This document shows, one piece after another, positions 36,815-46,351 of a stretch of DNA of 64,000 nucleotides. Source of the DNA: Chondrinema litorale. GTDB taxonomy: Bacteria > Bacteroidota > Bacteroidia > Cytophagales > Flammeovirgaceae. The number at the start of each line of letters is the position of its first letter. The first letter of the stretch is position 1. Where the stretch lies: positions 1-64,000 of the forward strand of contig NZ_CP111044.1 in assembly GCF_026250525.1 (NCBI RefSeq). The letters are read 5' to 3'. The notes under the pieces were generated by a model, which made no database searches, was not told where the DNA came from, and worked only from the letters and a program-made list of their open reading frames with translations. The position numbers and the translations under genes were made by a program.

Positions 36815-37435
36815 ATGGCTTTTGAATTACCGGCATTACCATATGCCTACGACGCACTAAATGAATACTTTGATGCCCAAACTATGGAAATCCACCATAC
36901 AAAACACCATCAGGCTTATGTAAGCAAGCTAAACGCTGCTATCGAAGGTACTGATGCTGAGGGTAAATCATTAGACGAAATTATAAAAGAAGTAAGCAAA
37001 TACGGAGCTGGTGTTCGTAACAACGGTGGCGGACATTACAATCACTCTTTATTCTGGAAAATACTTTCTGCAAGTCCTGCTTCTGCTCCTGAAGGCGATT
37101 TAAAAACTGCTATTGAGAGCAAGTGGGGTAGCTTAGATAAATTTAAAGAAGCATTTAACGCAGCTGCTGCAACTAGATTTGGTTCAGGTTGGGCTTGGTT
37201 ATATGTAAAATATAATGGTAGCATAGAAATCTCTTCTACTCCTAACCAAGACAATCCTTTGATGGATGTAAATGAAACTGATCGTGGTTTCCCTATTTTA
37301 GGATTAGACGTTTGGGAACACGCTTACTACCTAAAATACCAAAACAAAAGACCTGACTATATCAATGCTTTCTGGAGTGTATTAGATTGGAAAGCAGTTG
37401 AAGAAAATTATAAAAAAGCTTTAGCCAGCATTTAA
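36815..37435 (+). CDS. sod: Superoxide dismutase, Fe/Mn family
   Basis: 206-aa cytosolic enzyme converting superoxide to oxygen and hydrogen peroxide. Metal ligands are His27, His77 (GGGHYNHSLFW), Asp165 and His169 (LDVWEHAYY). The GGGHYNH pattern and QDNPLM segment resemble the Mn-type branch, but Fe or cambialistic use cannot be excluded. Length is normal and there is no signal peptide. Controlled by the promoter at 36.72-36.75 kb, next to a putative iron-sulfur regulator on the opposite strand. A flavin reductase gene follows on the same strand. Confidence 0.96.
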   Translation: MAFELPALPYAYDALNEYFDAQTMEIHHTKHHQAYVSKLNAAIEGTDAEGKSLDEIIKEVSKYGAGVRNNGGGHYNHSLFWKILSASPASAPEGDLKTAIESKWGSLDKFKEAFNAAAATRFGSGWAWLYVKYNGSIEISSTPNQDNPLMDVNETDRGFPILGLDVWEHAYYLKYQNKRPDYINAFWSVLDWKAVEENYKKALASI

Positions 37436-37448
37436 TTGAAAAATTTTC

Positions 37449-37484
37449 AAGGTTTACAAATAGGTTTTGCCTATTGTAAACCTT
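37449..37484 (+). terminator. Strong stem-loop after sod
   Basis: A 15-bp stem with one bulged A (37449-37464 with 37470-37484), loop TTTTG. There is no T run after it, so it could be a 3' stabiliser or partial attenuator rather than a full terminator before the reductase gene. Confidence 0.5.
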
Positions 37485-37533
37485 GTATCCTCACAAATCT
37501 AACATACTTAACCAATTCACAGCACATAGTATC

Positions 37534-38085
37534 ATGAAGGTATTGCTATTCAATGGTTCAATGGACAGAAACCAGTATTCGACTTCTTTTAAATTAATCG
37601 AATATTTTAAGAATATGCTGGAGACTGTAGGTATAGAAGTAATACCTTTTCATCTGAGTGAAGCAGCAATACCTTTGTTTGATCCTGCAATTACCCCTCA
37701 TCCTGCATCGGTGTTAGAAATGAATAAGCTTTTCTTAGAAGCTGATGCGCATATCTGGTTTACTCCACTCTACCATGGTAGCATGACGGGTGTTATGAAA
37801 AACTGTTTAGATTGGCTAGAGCTCAGTTCCAAAGCCCCAATTCCATATTTGACCAATAAAGTGATAGGAATGGTATGCTGGGCATATGGAGAACAAGCCA
37901 TGCAAGGTATAAATGCAATGGATGCTGTTGCAAAAGCATTGCGAGCATGGCCTTTACCATTTAGTGTGCCTATTACAAGAAAAGATTTGTTTGATACTAC
38001 CTCTGGAGAAATATCTGAATTCCATAAAACTAAGTTTAAGTTATTAAAAGAATTGCTCATTTCTCATAAGGTTACTTTTATCTAA
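37534..38085 (+). CDS. NADPH-dependent FMN reductase-like flavoprotein
   Basis: 183-aa flavodoxin-fold protein. The phosphate-binding loop LFNGSMDRNQYS (about 4-15) and the GSMTGVMKNCLDWL segment (about 81-94) match NADPH-dependent FMN reductases such as the ChrR/azoreductase-like group. The ATG at 37534 is chosen because it starts directly at the first beta strand (MKVLLFNGS); a TTG-started extension to 37483 overlaps the stem-loop behind sod. Position after sod suggests a role in oxidative stress or flavin-dependent reduction of quinone-like compounds, by inference from context. Confidence 0.85.
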   Translation: MKVLLFNGSMDRNQYSTSFKLIEYFKNMLETVGIEVIPFHLSEAAIPLFDPAITPHPASVLEMNKLFLEADAHIWFTPLYHGSMTGVMKNCLDWLELSSKAPIPYLTNKVIGMVCWAYGEQAMQGINAMDAVAKALRAWPLPFSVPITRKDLFDTTSGEISEFHKTKFKLLKELLISHKVTFI

Positions 38086-38106
38086 GCCACTGATTATAAT
38101 CATCAA

Positions 38107-39156
38107 CTAAGGATAAGTAACTCTTTTCTCACTTTCACTATATGGTTTTAAATCTCTGAGATATTTGTTAAACCAGTCCATAATTTGTGATTGAGCCTCA
38201 AATCGATTTTTATCTAAGACATGATTATCTCCTGTAAAAGTGATGAATTTATAAGGAAAGTTTAACGAGTCTAGTTTGTTACTCAATTCGTCAGCAACAT
38301 CGTAGCTTACTCTCTTATCACCAGTGCCGTGTAAAATAAGTAAAGGAGTTGCACTAAGTTTTTCTGGCCAATACACGACTGACCTGTCTTTTATTAACTC
38401 ATCTCGGTTTTCATAAAAGGCAGGTATAATCTCAGCATACACGTACTTCTCCATGTCTGGTCGAAGTGAAATCGTTTTATATAAATTGGCTGAGCCAGCT
38501 ATAACAGCTGCAGCTTTAAAAACTTCCTTATTTTGCAAAGCTTTGTAAGTCATCATTCCTCCGCGACTGTGACCCAAAACTCCTACTCTAGAAGTATCTG
38601 CTTTTTCAACTTGAGATAATGCGGGAATTAAATTGAGGATATCGCTTACATCAGCACCGCCAAATTCTTCTTTGCCTTCGCTGCCACTATTACCTCGATA
38701 ATTAGAAGCAATTACTACATAACCTTCAGCAGCATAAGGAGCCATAAACTTATTAAGTTGATTAAAGCTTAGTCTTCCAGCATCTCTATTACCACCTCGG
38801 TTATAAATGATACATGGGAAATTGCCAGCTTTTTTTGGAGTTAACATAATTCCTGTAACAATCAATCCATCACTTTTATAAGCAATTGAATAGATATTTA
38901 CTTTTTCTAGTGCTTTATACCTTTTGATAAATAAACCTGCGGTGGAGAGTACTAAATGTTTTATAAATCCGACTTTCTCTTTCTTAATTATTTCTCCTTC
39001 TTTAAAGTTGCCAAATCGCTCTTTGGTCTCTTCGACACTTTCAAATTGTAATTCTTTTGATAGGGAAATGGAACTTGCTATAATGGAACCTAATATTAGT
39101 GCAGCGCTTAATAGTAAAACACTTAGTATTTTAAAAGTTAGTTTCAGTAATTTCAT
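38107..39156 (-). CDS. Exported alpha/beta hydrolase (prolyl-oligopeptidase-like)
   Basis: 349-aa serine hydrolase with an N-terminal hydrophobic helix (about 8-30), so membrane-anchored or exported. The hydrolase core starts near residue 95. The nucleophile is Ser197 in GHSRGG, the acid lies in LHGTGDKRVSYD, and the catalytic His is in FTGDNHVLD near residue 325. The GNSGSEGKEEFGG segment resembles S9/dipeptidyl-peptidase and acyl-esterase relatives. Substrate not indicated. Downstream end is 21 bp from the convergent flavin reductase; the cyclase gene lies upstream behind a terminator. Confidence 0.88.
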   Translation of the reverse strand: MKLLKLTFKILSVLLLSAALILGSIIASSISLSKELQFESVEETKERFGNFKEGEIIKKEKVGFIKHLVLSTAGLFIKRYKALEKVNIYSIAYKSDGLIVTGIMLTPKKAGNFPCIIYNRGGNRDAGRLSFNQLNKFMAPYAAEGYVVIASNYRGNSGSEGKEEFGGADVSDILNLIPALSQVEKADTSRVGVLGHSRGGMMTYKALQNKEVFKAAAVIAGSANLYKTISLRPDMEKYVYAEIIPAFYENRDELIKDRSVVYWPEKLSATPLLILHGTGDKRVSYDVADELSNKLDSLNFPYKFITFTGDNHVLDKNRFEAQSQIMDWFNKYLRDLKPYSESEKRVTYP

Positions 39157-39198
39157 TAATGATCAGTTTGATAGTAAATTTTGCTGTGATTTTTTATT

Positions 39199-39239
39199 AA
39201 AAAAAACTTTAGCTAATTGTGATAGACAAACAGCTAAAG
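39199..39239 (-). terminator. Intrinsic terminator after cyclase gene
   Basis: CTTTAGCT (39207-39214) pairs with AGCTAAAG (39232-39239), with inner TTGT/ACAA pairing around GATAG. On the minus strand the stem is followed by a run of Ts (complement of the A run before 39207). It separates the cyclase gene from the hydrolase gene. Confidence 0.85.
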
Positions 39240-39316
39240 CTTCTTAGTACGCAAATAAATCTGTCAAGATTACTTTTTCAAACAGTTTGCATTGAATTTT
39301 ATATAAGCGGTAATTA

Positions 39317-40435
39317 TCAATGTTCTAATGCCAGCTCTGTCTGTGGATTTTCTTTTTGTCTTTTTACTGCAAAGATTTCAATTTGCTTGTTTTTGCCTTT
39401 CAGTGTCACTTCGCTAATGCTTTGCAACTTAGCTCCTTCTACAGCACCTATTAATGCGGCTACATCTCCAGATACTAAAAACAACTCTCCGATCTCATTA
39501 CATTTACCTTGTATTCGAGAGGCAGTATTCAAAACATCACCATGAAATGCAATTTCTCTTTTCACATCTCCAACTTCTGTAACAGTTACTTTTCCGTAAT
39601 GCACACCTGCTTTAAACTCAGGCATCAATCCATAATTTTTCACATAGTAATCTCGCTTAGATTCTAGCAAATCTATAAATGCATAATAGGCTTTAATCAC
39701 ATTGTTATTGATTACTCCGTTTTTCAAATTCCAAGTGAGCACTACTTCATCACCTACATATTGGTAAAATTCTGCCTTATACTTTTGCACAATGGATACA
39801 TCGTGAAAACAGTCTTGCAATAACCTACTATATCTAATATGACCCAGATCTTCTGCGATGGTAGTGGACGAATTAAGATCAAGAAACATAAATATTCTGT
39901 TCTCTTCTTTCGGGTAATAGAAATCTCCACGAAGCATACGCATCAAGTTTCCCGGACCAAACTTTCGATCTACTTGCTTAAAAAAGCCAAATATAAAAGT
40001 AGCTATCAACAAGTAGATAATAAAGGATATGGATGTCCCATTGAGGAAAAAACGCTTTAAGTTACCTAAAGTAAATTGCTGGTTTGTTTCCCAAACGGTT
40101 AAGCTATAAGTAACAAAGAGTACTGCTGTAACAAAGCAGATATATAGCAAAATACCTAAGAAAATGATGTAGCCTAAACTGCCTCTATGGGCATATGTAT
40201 TAAGAAAATGGGCTTCTAAATATGTGAGGACTACACCATTAAAGAATCCAATGAGTAGGACTACAGGGACTGTAAAGTTATTTATAATTTCTACATCGAT
40301 GTAGTAATCTGCATCAGCATCTGTATGAAAATATCTTATAAAGCCAAACAAGGTTAATACGAGCATCCATACTATTCCTTGCTTAATAGAAAGCTTGAAA
40401 AGCGATTTGGTTGTTTGATAGTAATAATTTCCCAT
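39317..40435 (-). CDS. Membrane class III adenylate/guanylate cyclase
   Basis: 372-aa protein with four hydrophobic helices (about 22-34, 53-73, 88-112, 133-152) and a cytosolic class III cyclase domain (about 178-355). Metal-binding Asp186 (FLDLNSST) and Asp229 (VGDE) are present, as is the transition-state pair Asn303/Arg307 (VLNTASR). The position usually held by the base-selecting Lys four residues before Asp229 is Gln225, so substrate choice (ATP, GTP or other) cannot be predicted. The topology recalls MASE-type membrane sensors. No effector gene is nearby. Confidence 0.85.
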   Translation of the reverse strand: MGNYYYQTTKSLFKLSIKQGIVWMLVLTLFGFIRYFHTDADADYYIDVEIINNFTVPVVLLIGFFNGVVLTYLEAHFLNTYAHRGSLGYIIFLGILLYICFVTAVLFVTYSLTVWETNQQFTLGNLKRFFLNGTSISFIIYLLIATFIFGFFKQVDRKFGPGNLMRMLRGDFYYPKEENRIFMFLDLNSSTTIAEDLGHIRYSRLLQDCFHDVSIVQKYKAEFYQYVGDEVVLTWNLKNGVINNNVIKAYYAFIDLLESKRDYYVKNYGLMPEFKAGVHYGKVTVTEVGDVKREIAFHGDVLNTASRIQGKCNEIGELFLVSGDVAALIGAVEGAKLQSISEVTLKGKNKQIEIFAVKRQKENPQTELALEH

Positions 40436-40525
40436 ATTTAATGTCTTTAAAAATGATAGCCATATAAATTTTAATTAAGGTTAGTGGGTATGGGAATTTT
40501 GAGTTAGTATACTTTTGATTAAAAT

Positions 40526-40554
40526 ATACAGGGCACTATAAAAGCGCCCTGTAT
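40526..40554 (-). terminator. Probable terminator of efflux operon
   Basis: ATACAGGGC (40526-40534) pairs with GCCCTGTAT (40546-40554), an 11-base loop. On the minus strand a short T-rich tail follows. It lies about 28 bases after the permease stop. Confidence 0.65.
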
Positions 40555-40581
40555 TGAGTAACTCCTATTCTATTTGGTTAC

Positions 40582-43500
40582 TCATAGCTGGTTGGCTGTT
40601 TCCTTTTTGTGATTTCCATTTTCTGAGTTTATCTGGGCTAGTAACTCATCTGCTTCACTAGCCATTTCGCTCAATGGAGTTTCGTCTATTTCTATTTCTT
40701 CATGTTTATCCATCCCGAATTTAGCTAGAATTCTATCGAACACGTAGTAAATCAATGGAACTACAATTAAGGTAAGGAACATTGAACTACTCAAACCACC
40801 AATTAATACCCAACCTAGTGAGTTTTTCCATTCAGCACCTGGACCACTTGCCATCGCAATTGGCATCATACCAATTACCATCGCAATGGTGGTCATTAGA
40901 ATAGGTCTGAATCTGATACGAGTAGCATGAATCAATGCATTTTTCACATCCATGCCTTTTTCTTTTAGCTGGTTAGTAAAATCAACCACAAGGATCGCGT
41001 TCTTGGCAACCAAACCAATAAGCATGATAATACCAAGAATTGAGAATATACTTAAGTTTTGTTTCGCTAATGCTAATGCGAGTAATGCACCGATAATCGC
41101 AAGCGGAATTGAGAACATAATTACAAGTGGATATACATAACTATCGTAAAGTGCCACCATAATTAGATAAACAAAGAATAATGATGCCAGCAAGGCTATA
41201 CCCAAAGTACCAAATGCTTTATCTTGGTTTTCTGAGTTACCACCTAATCTGTAGCTCACACCTTCTGGCATAGTAACTTTATCCATTTTCTCTCTAATTT
41301 CTGCTGCGATTATACCTTCAGGTCTACCTAATACCTGAGAAGCAATGGTAACAGCCGCAATTCTATTTTCACGGTCAAGTCTAGTTGGTCCAACTCCTTC
41401 TTCGATATTTGCAAACTGAGATAAACGAATTACTTGACCTTTGTTATTAATAAAAGTAAGTTCTCCAATATCAGTTTTGTTTCTTCTGTCTAATTCATCT
41501 AACCTAATGTTGATCGCATACTCATACTCACCATCTCTATATTCTGCATCATCATTACCGTTAAATGCAACACGCATTCCACCACCAATTTGTTCGAGCG
41601 ATAAACCAAGCGAAGCCATTTTGTCTCTGTCTATCTTTACACTAATTTCTGGTTTACCAGCTTCCACACTAGATTCAATATCAGCAGTACCATTTACACT
41701 TGCTACTACTTGCTCTACTGTTTTTGAGAACTCAAGTAGTGAATCTAATTCAGGACCTGTAATAATTACCTGTATCGGAGCTGCCTCAGCAGAACCCATA
41801 ATTGATACGTTTACAGTTGTAAACTCTACGTTTGGCACATTTTGCTCTAGCTCAACTTTTAACTTTCTAGAGAAATATTTAGTAGAATAATCTCTATGTT
41901 CTTTCTCCACCAATTTTACTGTAATCTCCGCTGCATTGGCTTTATCTGTTGTTCCTAAAAACTGGTCTGTTACCTCACCAACTGTTGTAAAGTATTTAGT
42001 TACATCAGAATTCTGAGTTAGAATCTTTTCAACTTTTTGAGTTACAAAATTGGTTTGTTCGATAGTAGCATCATCTGGTAATTCTAACCTAATTAAGAAC
42101 TCACCTTTATCACCACTTGTAATAAACTCACTACCAATATAGCCCATTGGCAATAAAGCCACAGAACCTACAAAAAGCACAATTACTATAATGAAAGTAA
42201 CAATCTTGTTATTAAAACACCACTTTAAGATTCCAGTAAGTTCGTCGATAAATCCATCAATCAATTTTTCGAAACCAAGGATAAATCTTCCAATAAAGTT
42301 TTTGTTTGAAACATGCTCCAGTTTAGAAAAACGAGAAGATAGTAATGGAATAAGCGTGAATGCTACGAACATACTTAATAGCGTAGAAATCGCAACAACC
42401 ACTGCAAACTGTCTTACGATATCTGCCACCAAACCAGTAGACATTGCCAAAGGCACAAACACAACAACAATTACCAATGTAATCGAACTAACCGTTGCAC
42501 CAATCTCTCTAATACCATCGTAAGATGCCTGAACTCTATTTTTACCCATCTCCATGTGACGGTAGATATTCTCAATTACCACAATGGCATCATCCACAAG
42601 AATACCAACCACTAGTGATAAACCTAAAAGCGTCATCAAGTTTAGTGTATATCCGAACAGATACATAAAAGTAAATGTTGAGATAATTGATGCAGGTACC
42701 GCGATCATTACAATAATTGCATTTCGCAAACTGTGTAAGAAAAGTAGCATTACAACAGCCACCAATACAATCGCGATTACAAGGTCATGAATTACAGCAT
42801 CTGCCGCTTCTAGTGTAAATATTGAACTATCTTGAGCAATTGAGAATTTCAGGTTGATTTTACCATAATCTTTTTCAAGATCTGCCATCGCTGCTTTTGT
42901 TAAAGCACTAACTTCTACTGCGTTTGCATCAGACTGTTTCTGAATAGCCAACATAATAGATTCTTTCGAATCAATCTTACTAATCTTTTCAGTTTCTACT
43001 TTAGTATCCTGAACTTCAGCAATATCTTTTAATCTTACTTTTCCGCCATCTTCGTTTTGGACCAACACCAAATCTTCTATCTCTTTTAAAGAGCTGAATT
43101 TTCCAGATAACCTGATAGAAACCTGTCCTTCCTGACTTTTTACTTTACCAGTCGGGAAATCTAGGTTGGAGTTATTGATCTTTTGAGTTACTTGCAAAAT
43201 GGACATGTTGTAAGATTCCATTTTACTTTTATCGATATTTACACGAATCTCTCTCTCTTCACCACCAGTAAGTGCAATTTTTGCCACACCCTGAATTCTC
43301 GCTAGTGCAGGTTGAATTTTATTACTAATTAGGTCATAAAACTCAGTTGACGATAAATCTGCTTCAGCACCTACGTACATGATAGGTCTATCACTCACAT
43401 TAAATTTCTCTAATGATGGCGGGTCAACATCGTCTGGTAAATCTTTTAATACTGCATCTACTTTACGTTGGGCATCTTGCAAAGCCTTATCTGGGTCTGC

Positions 43501-43794
43501 ACTCATCACCATTTCTATAATAATAATAGAAACGTTTTCCATTGAGTAAGACTTGATTCTGTCCAAACCTTCCATAGATGCTACAGCATCTTCCAACTCT
43601 TTTGTTACTGATGTTTCTACCTCGTCTGGTGAAGCACCAGGATAAACAGTAGTTACAGTTACAATTGGTTGGGTAATATCAGGGATTAGCTCATACCCCA
43701 GATTCATATAAGATCCTACACCAAAAGTGATCAGCAATGCAAATATTACAGTCACAATGGTAGATCTCTTAATAGAGACTTTAGTTATTTGCAT
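40582..43794 (-). CDS. RND multidrug efflux permease (HAE1-type)
   Basis: 1070-aa inner-membrane proton-driven pump, AcrB/MdtB-like. The N-terminal helix, two large periplasmic loops and 12-helix layout are typical. The proton-relay residues are retained: the Asp-Asp pair in VGILVDDAIVVIENI (TM4) and the Lys in GLVAKNAILVVDF (TM10). The extra C-terminal tail of about 40 residues is acidic and cytosolic. It is the last gene of the operon GbsR regulator, TolC, adaptor, permease, with 25 bp to the adaptor. The most likely role is export of drugs, detergents or metabolites; the substrate cannot be inferred. Confidence 0.95.
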   Translation of the reverse strand: MQITKVSIKRSTIVTVIFALLITFGVGSYMNLGYELIPDITQPIVTVTTVYPGASPDEVETSVTKELEDAVASMEGLDRIKSYSMENVSIIIIEMVMSADPDKALQDAQRKVDAVLKDLPDDVDPPSLEKFNVSDRPIMYVGAEADLSSTEFYDLISNKIQPALARIQGVAKIALTGGEEREIRVNIDKSKMESYNMSILQVTQKINNSNLDFPTGKVKSQEGQVSIRLSGKFSSLKEIEDLVLVQNEDGGKVRLKDIAEVQDTKVETEKISKIDSKESIMLAIQKQSDANAVEVSALTKAAMADLEKDYGKINLKFSIAQDSSIFTLEAADAVIHDLVIAIVLVAVVMLLFLHSLRNAIIVMIAVPASIISTFTFMYLFGYTLNLMTLLGLSLVVGILVDDAIVVIENIYRHMEMGKNRVQASYDGIREIGATVSSITLVIVVVFVPLAMSTGLVADIVRQFAVVVAISTLLSMFVAFTLIPLLSSRFSKLEHVSNKNFIGRFILGFEKLIDGFIDELTGILKWCFNNKIVTFIIVIVLFVGSVALLPMGYIGSEFITSGDKGEFLIRLELPDDATIEQTNFVTQKVEKILTQNSDVTKYFTTVGEVTDQFLGTTDKANAAEITVKLVEKEHRDYSTKYFSRKLKVELEQNVPNVEFTTVNVSIMGSAEAAPIQVIITGPELDSLLEFSKTVEQVVASVNGTADIESSVEAGKPEISVKIDRDKMASLGLSLEQIGGGMRVAFNGNDDAEYRDGEYEYAINIRLDELDRRNKTDIGELTFINNKGQVIRLSQFANIEEGVGPTRLDRENRIAAVTIASQVLGRPEGIIAAEIREKMDKVTMPEGVSYRLGGNSENQDKAFGTLGIALLASLFFVYLIMVALYDSYVYPLVIMFSIPLAIIGALLALALAKQNLSIFSILGIIMLIGLVAKNAILVVDFTNQLKEKGMDVKNALIHATRIRFRPILMTTIAMVIGMMPIAMASGPGAEWKNSLGWVLIGGLSSSMFLTLIVVPLIYYVFDRILAKFGMDKHEEIEIDETPLSEMASEADELLAQINSENGNHKKETANQL

Positions 43795-43819
43795 GAGGTT
43801 ATATTTTTAATTTTTTAGA

Positions 43820-44872
43820 TTATATAGCTGATACTTTGGTACCATCTTTTAAATTGATTTGTCCGCTTAACACCACTTTCTCTCCTTTCTTAAGACCACT
43901 TACAACCTCTACTTTATCATCGAAAACTTGTCCGATTACGATTTGTCTCACCTTAGCAGTTTCGTTTTCTACTACGAATACAGTTGCATCTTTTAAGCTA
44001 CCAGAAATAGCTTTTCTTTCAAGTACTAAAGATTCTTTTGGTGCAAACTGGAAGTTAGCAATCGCATACATACCTGCTTTTAATGGTAGTTCAGCATTGT
44101 TGTTTATCACTTCAATTTCGACTCCGTACTTAAGCGTTGCATCGGCTTTTTGCGCAACTGTAACCACTTTGCCTTCAATCGTTTTACCTGGGTGTACATC
44201 TGTGCTTATCTCAACTTTTTGTCCATCTTGTATTTCTAATATATAAGACTCAGGTACTTTTACTTCCAGCTTCAATTTAGATACATCAACTATATCATAC
44301 ACTTTTGTACCGGGTGATAGAAATGAACCAATCTCTATATAATCTTCATGAATCACTCCATTAATAGGGCTTTTTAAATAAGTATCTTCAAGCCTTTTTT
44401 TAGTTGATTTATAATTAGCTTCAGCTTGTTTTAAACCTAACCTCGCTTCTTCTAAATCACGTTCTGTAATGGCATCTTCTTTAATCAACTTCTCAAATCT
44501 TGCTACATCTTTTTGCATTTTTTCAAATTGAGCTTCCGCAGCAATTAATTGAGATTGAATTAACTCATTATCTACTTGTAAGAGTAAAGTACCTATAGCT
44601 ACTTTATCACCTTTTCTTTTATAAAGCTTAGTTACTTTACCTTGTGTTTCAGACATTAAAGTAAGCTCAGCTTTTGGTTCAAGTGTTCCGTTTATATCCA
44701 CCTGACCACTAATTTTCTCTTCTTTTAATGTAGTTATAGAAACTGGTATCGACTCACTTTTCTGCTGTAAAGATGCAGCAGTTTCTTCCATCTCTGTTTT
44801 GTTATTAGAAAGGGTAAAAGCTACTATTCCTATAAGAGCAAGAACTACTACTATACCTATTATTTTTTTCAT
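43820..44872 (-). CDS. RND efflux periplasmic adaptor (MFP)
   Basis: 350-aa membrane-fusion protein linking the permease to TolC. N-terminal anchor or signal MKKIIGIVVVLALIGIVAFTL, then a barrel-sandwich (lipoyl) half (GTLEPKAELTLMSETQGKVTKLYKRKGDKV, about 55-90), a short alpha-hairpin (about 105-165), the second lipoyl half (LKSPINGVIHEDYIEIGSF), then beta-barrel and membrane-proximal domains ending VVLSGQINLKDGTKVSAI. No lipobox Cys. Lies 42 bp after the TolC gene and 25 bp before the permease gene, in one operon. Confidence 0.94.
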   Translation of the reverse strand: MKKIIGIVVVLALIGIVAFTLSNNKTEMEETAASLQQKSESIPVSITTLKEEKISGQVDINGTLEPKAELTLMSETQGKVTKLYKRKGDKVAIGTLLLQVDNELIQSQLIAAEAQFEKMQKDVARFEKLIKEDAITERDLEEARLGLKQAEANYKSTKKRLEDTYLKSPINGVIHEDYIEIGSFLSPGTKVYDIVDVSKLKLEVKVPESYILEIQDGQKVEISTDVHPGKTIEGKVVTVAQKADATLKYGVEIEVINNNAELPLKAGMYAIANFQFAPKESLVLERKAISGSLKDATVFVVENETAKVRQIVIGQVFDDKVEVVSGLKKGEKVVLSGQINLKDGTKVSAI

Positions 44873-44914
44873 GAGATTATATATTCTGAAGATTTTGTTG
44901 AGATTTCTTAAAAA

Positions 44915-46270
44915 TTATTCAGAGATTAATTTTAACTGACCTTTTGCTTTAATAAGATCAAGCTCAGCCATTTTGATCTTGATAACTTCTGTATTGTAAC
45001 CTGTTTTGGCTTCTCTTAAAGAAGTTTCAGCATCTAATAAATCTGTAAGTGGTGAAACACCTTCTTTATACAAACTATTGGTCTGGTTATACACTTTCTC
45101 TGCTAATGTTACATTCTCCTCCTGTGCTTCTAGCGATTCCAAACTGTTAATTAATTGTGAGCTAGCAGTCTCTTGCTCTAAAGAAATATAAGATTCTGTT
45201 TTGCTAATATTTTCGGCAACAATCGACTGATTAATTTTCGACTGAGCTACTTTGTATTTTTTCTGTAGGCCATCAAAAATTGGAATGTTAAGTTGCAAAC
45301 CAATTACCGCTGCACTAAACCATTTTTCAGAAAACATATCTCCAAATGAGTTTTGCTGTCCTTGAAAGTAATATCTACCATAAGCATTTAATGAAGGATA
45401 ATAACCAGACTGAACATTTTTCTGATCTAGTTGGTAAAGCTCCATTTGCTTGTTTAATATCTTTATTTCAGTTCTTTGTTCCATTTCAAGATTGTTGTTT
45501 AGTAAAACCTCATCTTGATTAAAAGAAGTGATTGCTGTATTATCTAATGTCATGCTTTCATCCATTGGTTTGCCCATTAGATATTTAAGCATGTTTAACT
45601 GACTCTGTAAACCAGTAAGCAAACTATTCTTTTGAGTTTCCAAATTGGTTTTATTTACTTTCACTCTGTTATAGTCCACTTCTCTTACCAAATCGTTTTC
45701 CATTCTTACCTGCATAATTTTTAGCAGTTGGGTTAAACGCTCTAGGTTATCATCTAAAATTGTAAGTTGTTCCTGAATGTTAAGTGCATTGTAATAATTG
45801 GAAGCAACTTGATAGATAATGTCTTCGTCTGTCTTTAGCTGACTAAGCTTATAGTATTCTTTAGAAGCTCTTGATGCTTGCAAGCCGACAAAATACGACT
45901 GGCTAAATATTAACTGATTAGCTTCTACACCTGCAGTAGCTGCGTAATTTGTACCGAATTGTACAGGAATGGTTCCTTCCTCACCAAAAAACTCACCAGG
46001 AAGCATTTGAGTAGGCAATTTGATATTGTCATCAAAAGTTGCAAAACCATTAACTTGCGGAAGTCCAGTTCCTCTAATTTCTTTAATCTGATTTTCAGCT
46101 CCTTCCAGTTCTAAGTCTGCAATTTTAGCATCATGACTATTATCGATGGCGAATTGTACGCATTGTTCTAGAGTCAACTTCTCAGTCGAGTCTTGTGCAA
46201 ACAAAGATGTACTAGATACCATACTAACCAGAATCATTCTTAAAAAGAATCTGATAGATATTCTCTGCAT
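44915..46270 (-). CDS. TolC-family outer-membrane efflux protein
   Basis: 451-aa outer-membrane channel with a signal peptide cleaved near LFAQ (about residue 25). It contains the two OEP repeats of the TolC family, long amphipathic helices with LDNAETSLREA-like motif (LLDAETSLREAKTGYNTEVIKIKMAELDLIKAKG, about 415-448) and the NYYNALNIQEQLTILDDNLERL segment near 165. It forms the tripartite pump with the adaptor and permease downstream. Gap of 81 bp from the upstream regulator gene without a visible terminator. Confidence 0.93.
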   Translation of the reverse strand: MQRISIRFFLRMILVSMVSSTSLFAQDSTEKLTLEQCVQFAIDNSHDAKIADLELEGAENQIKEIRGTGLPQVNGFATFDDNIKLPTQMLPGEFFGEEGTIPVQFGTNYAATAGVEANQLIFSQSYFVGLQASRASKEYYKLSQLKTDEDIIYQVASNYYNALNIQEQLTILDDNLERLTQLLKIMQVRMENDLVREVDYNRVKVNKTNLETQKNSLLTGLQSQLNMLKYLMGKPMDESMTLDNTAITSFNQDEVLLNNNLEMEQRTEIKILNKQMELYQLDQKNVQSGYYPSLNAYGRYYFQGQQNSFGDMFSEKWFSAAVIGLQLNIPIFDGLQKKYKVAQSKINQSIVAENISKTESYISLEQETASSQLINSLESLEAQEENVTLAEKVYNQTNSLYKEGVSPLTDLLDAETSLREAKTGYNTEVIKIKMAELDLIKAKGQLKLISE

Positions 46271-46351
46271 TTCTGTTTTGAGTTAAATAGTTGCGTTTTT
46301 AAGTAAAGTCGGTGTTATTGGATAAAGTGAATCGAAATTTTATTTGTAGCC

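Noticed and set aside
37483..37533. Longer frame for the flavin reductase
   Set aside because: It starts with TTG at the edge of the sod stem-loop; the flavodoxin fold begins exactly at ATG 37534.
41441..41890. 149-codon plus-strand frame within the RND permease gene
   Set aside because: Antisense shadow of a clear permease; low-complexity Ser/Leu composition and no domain.
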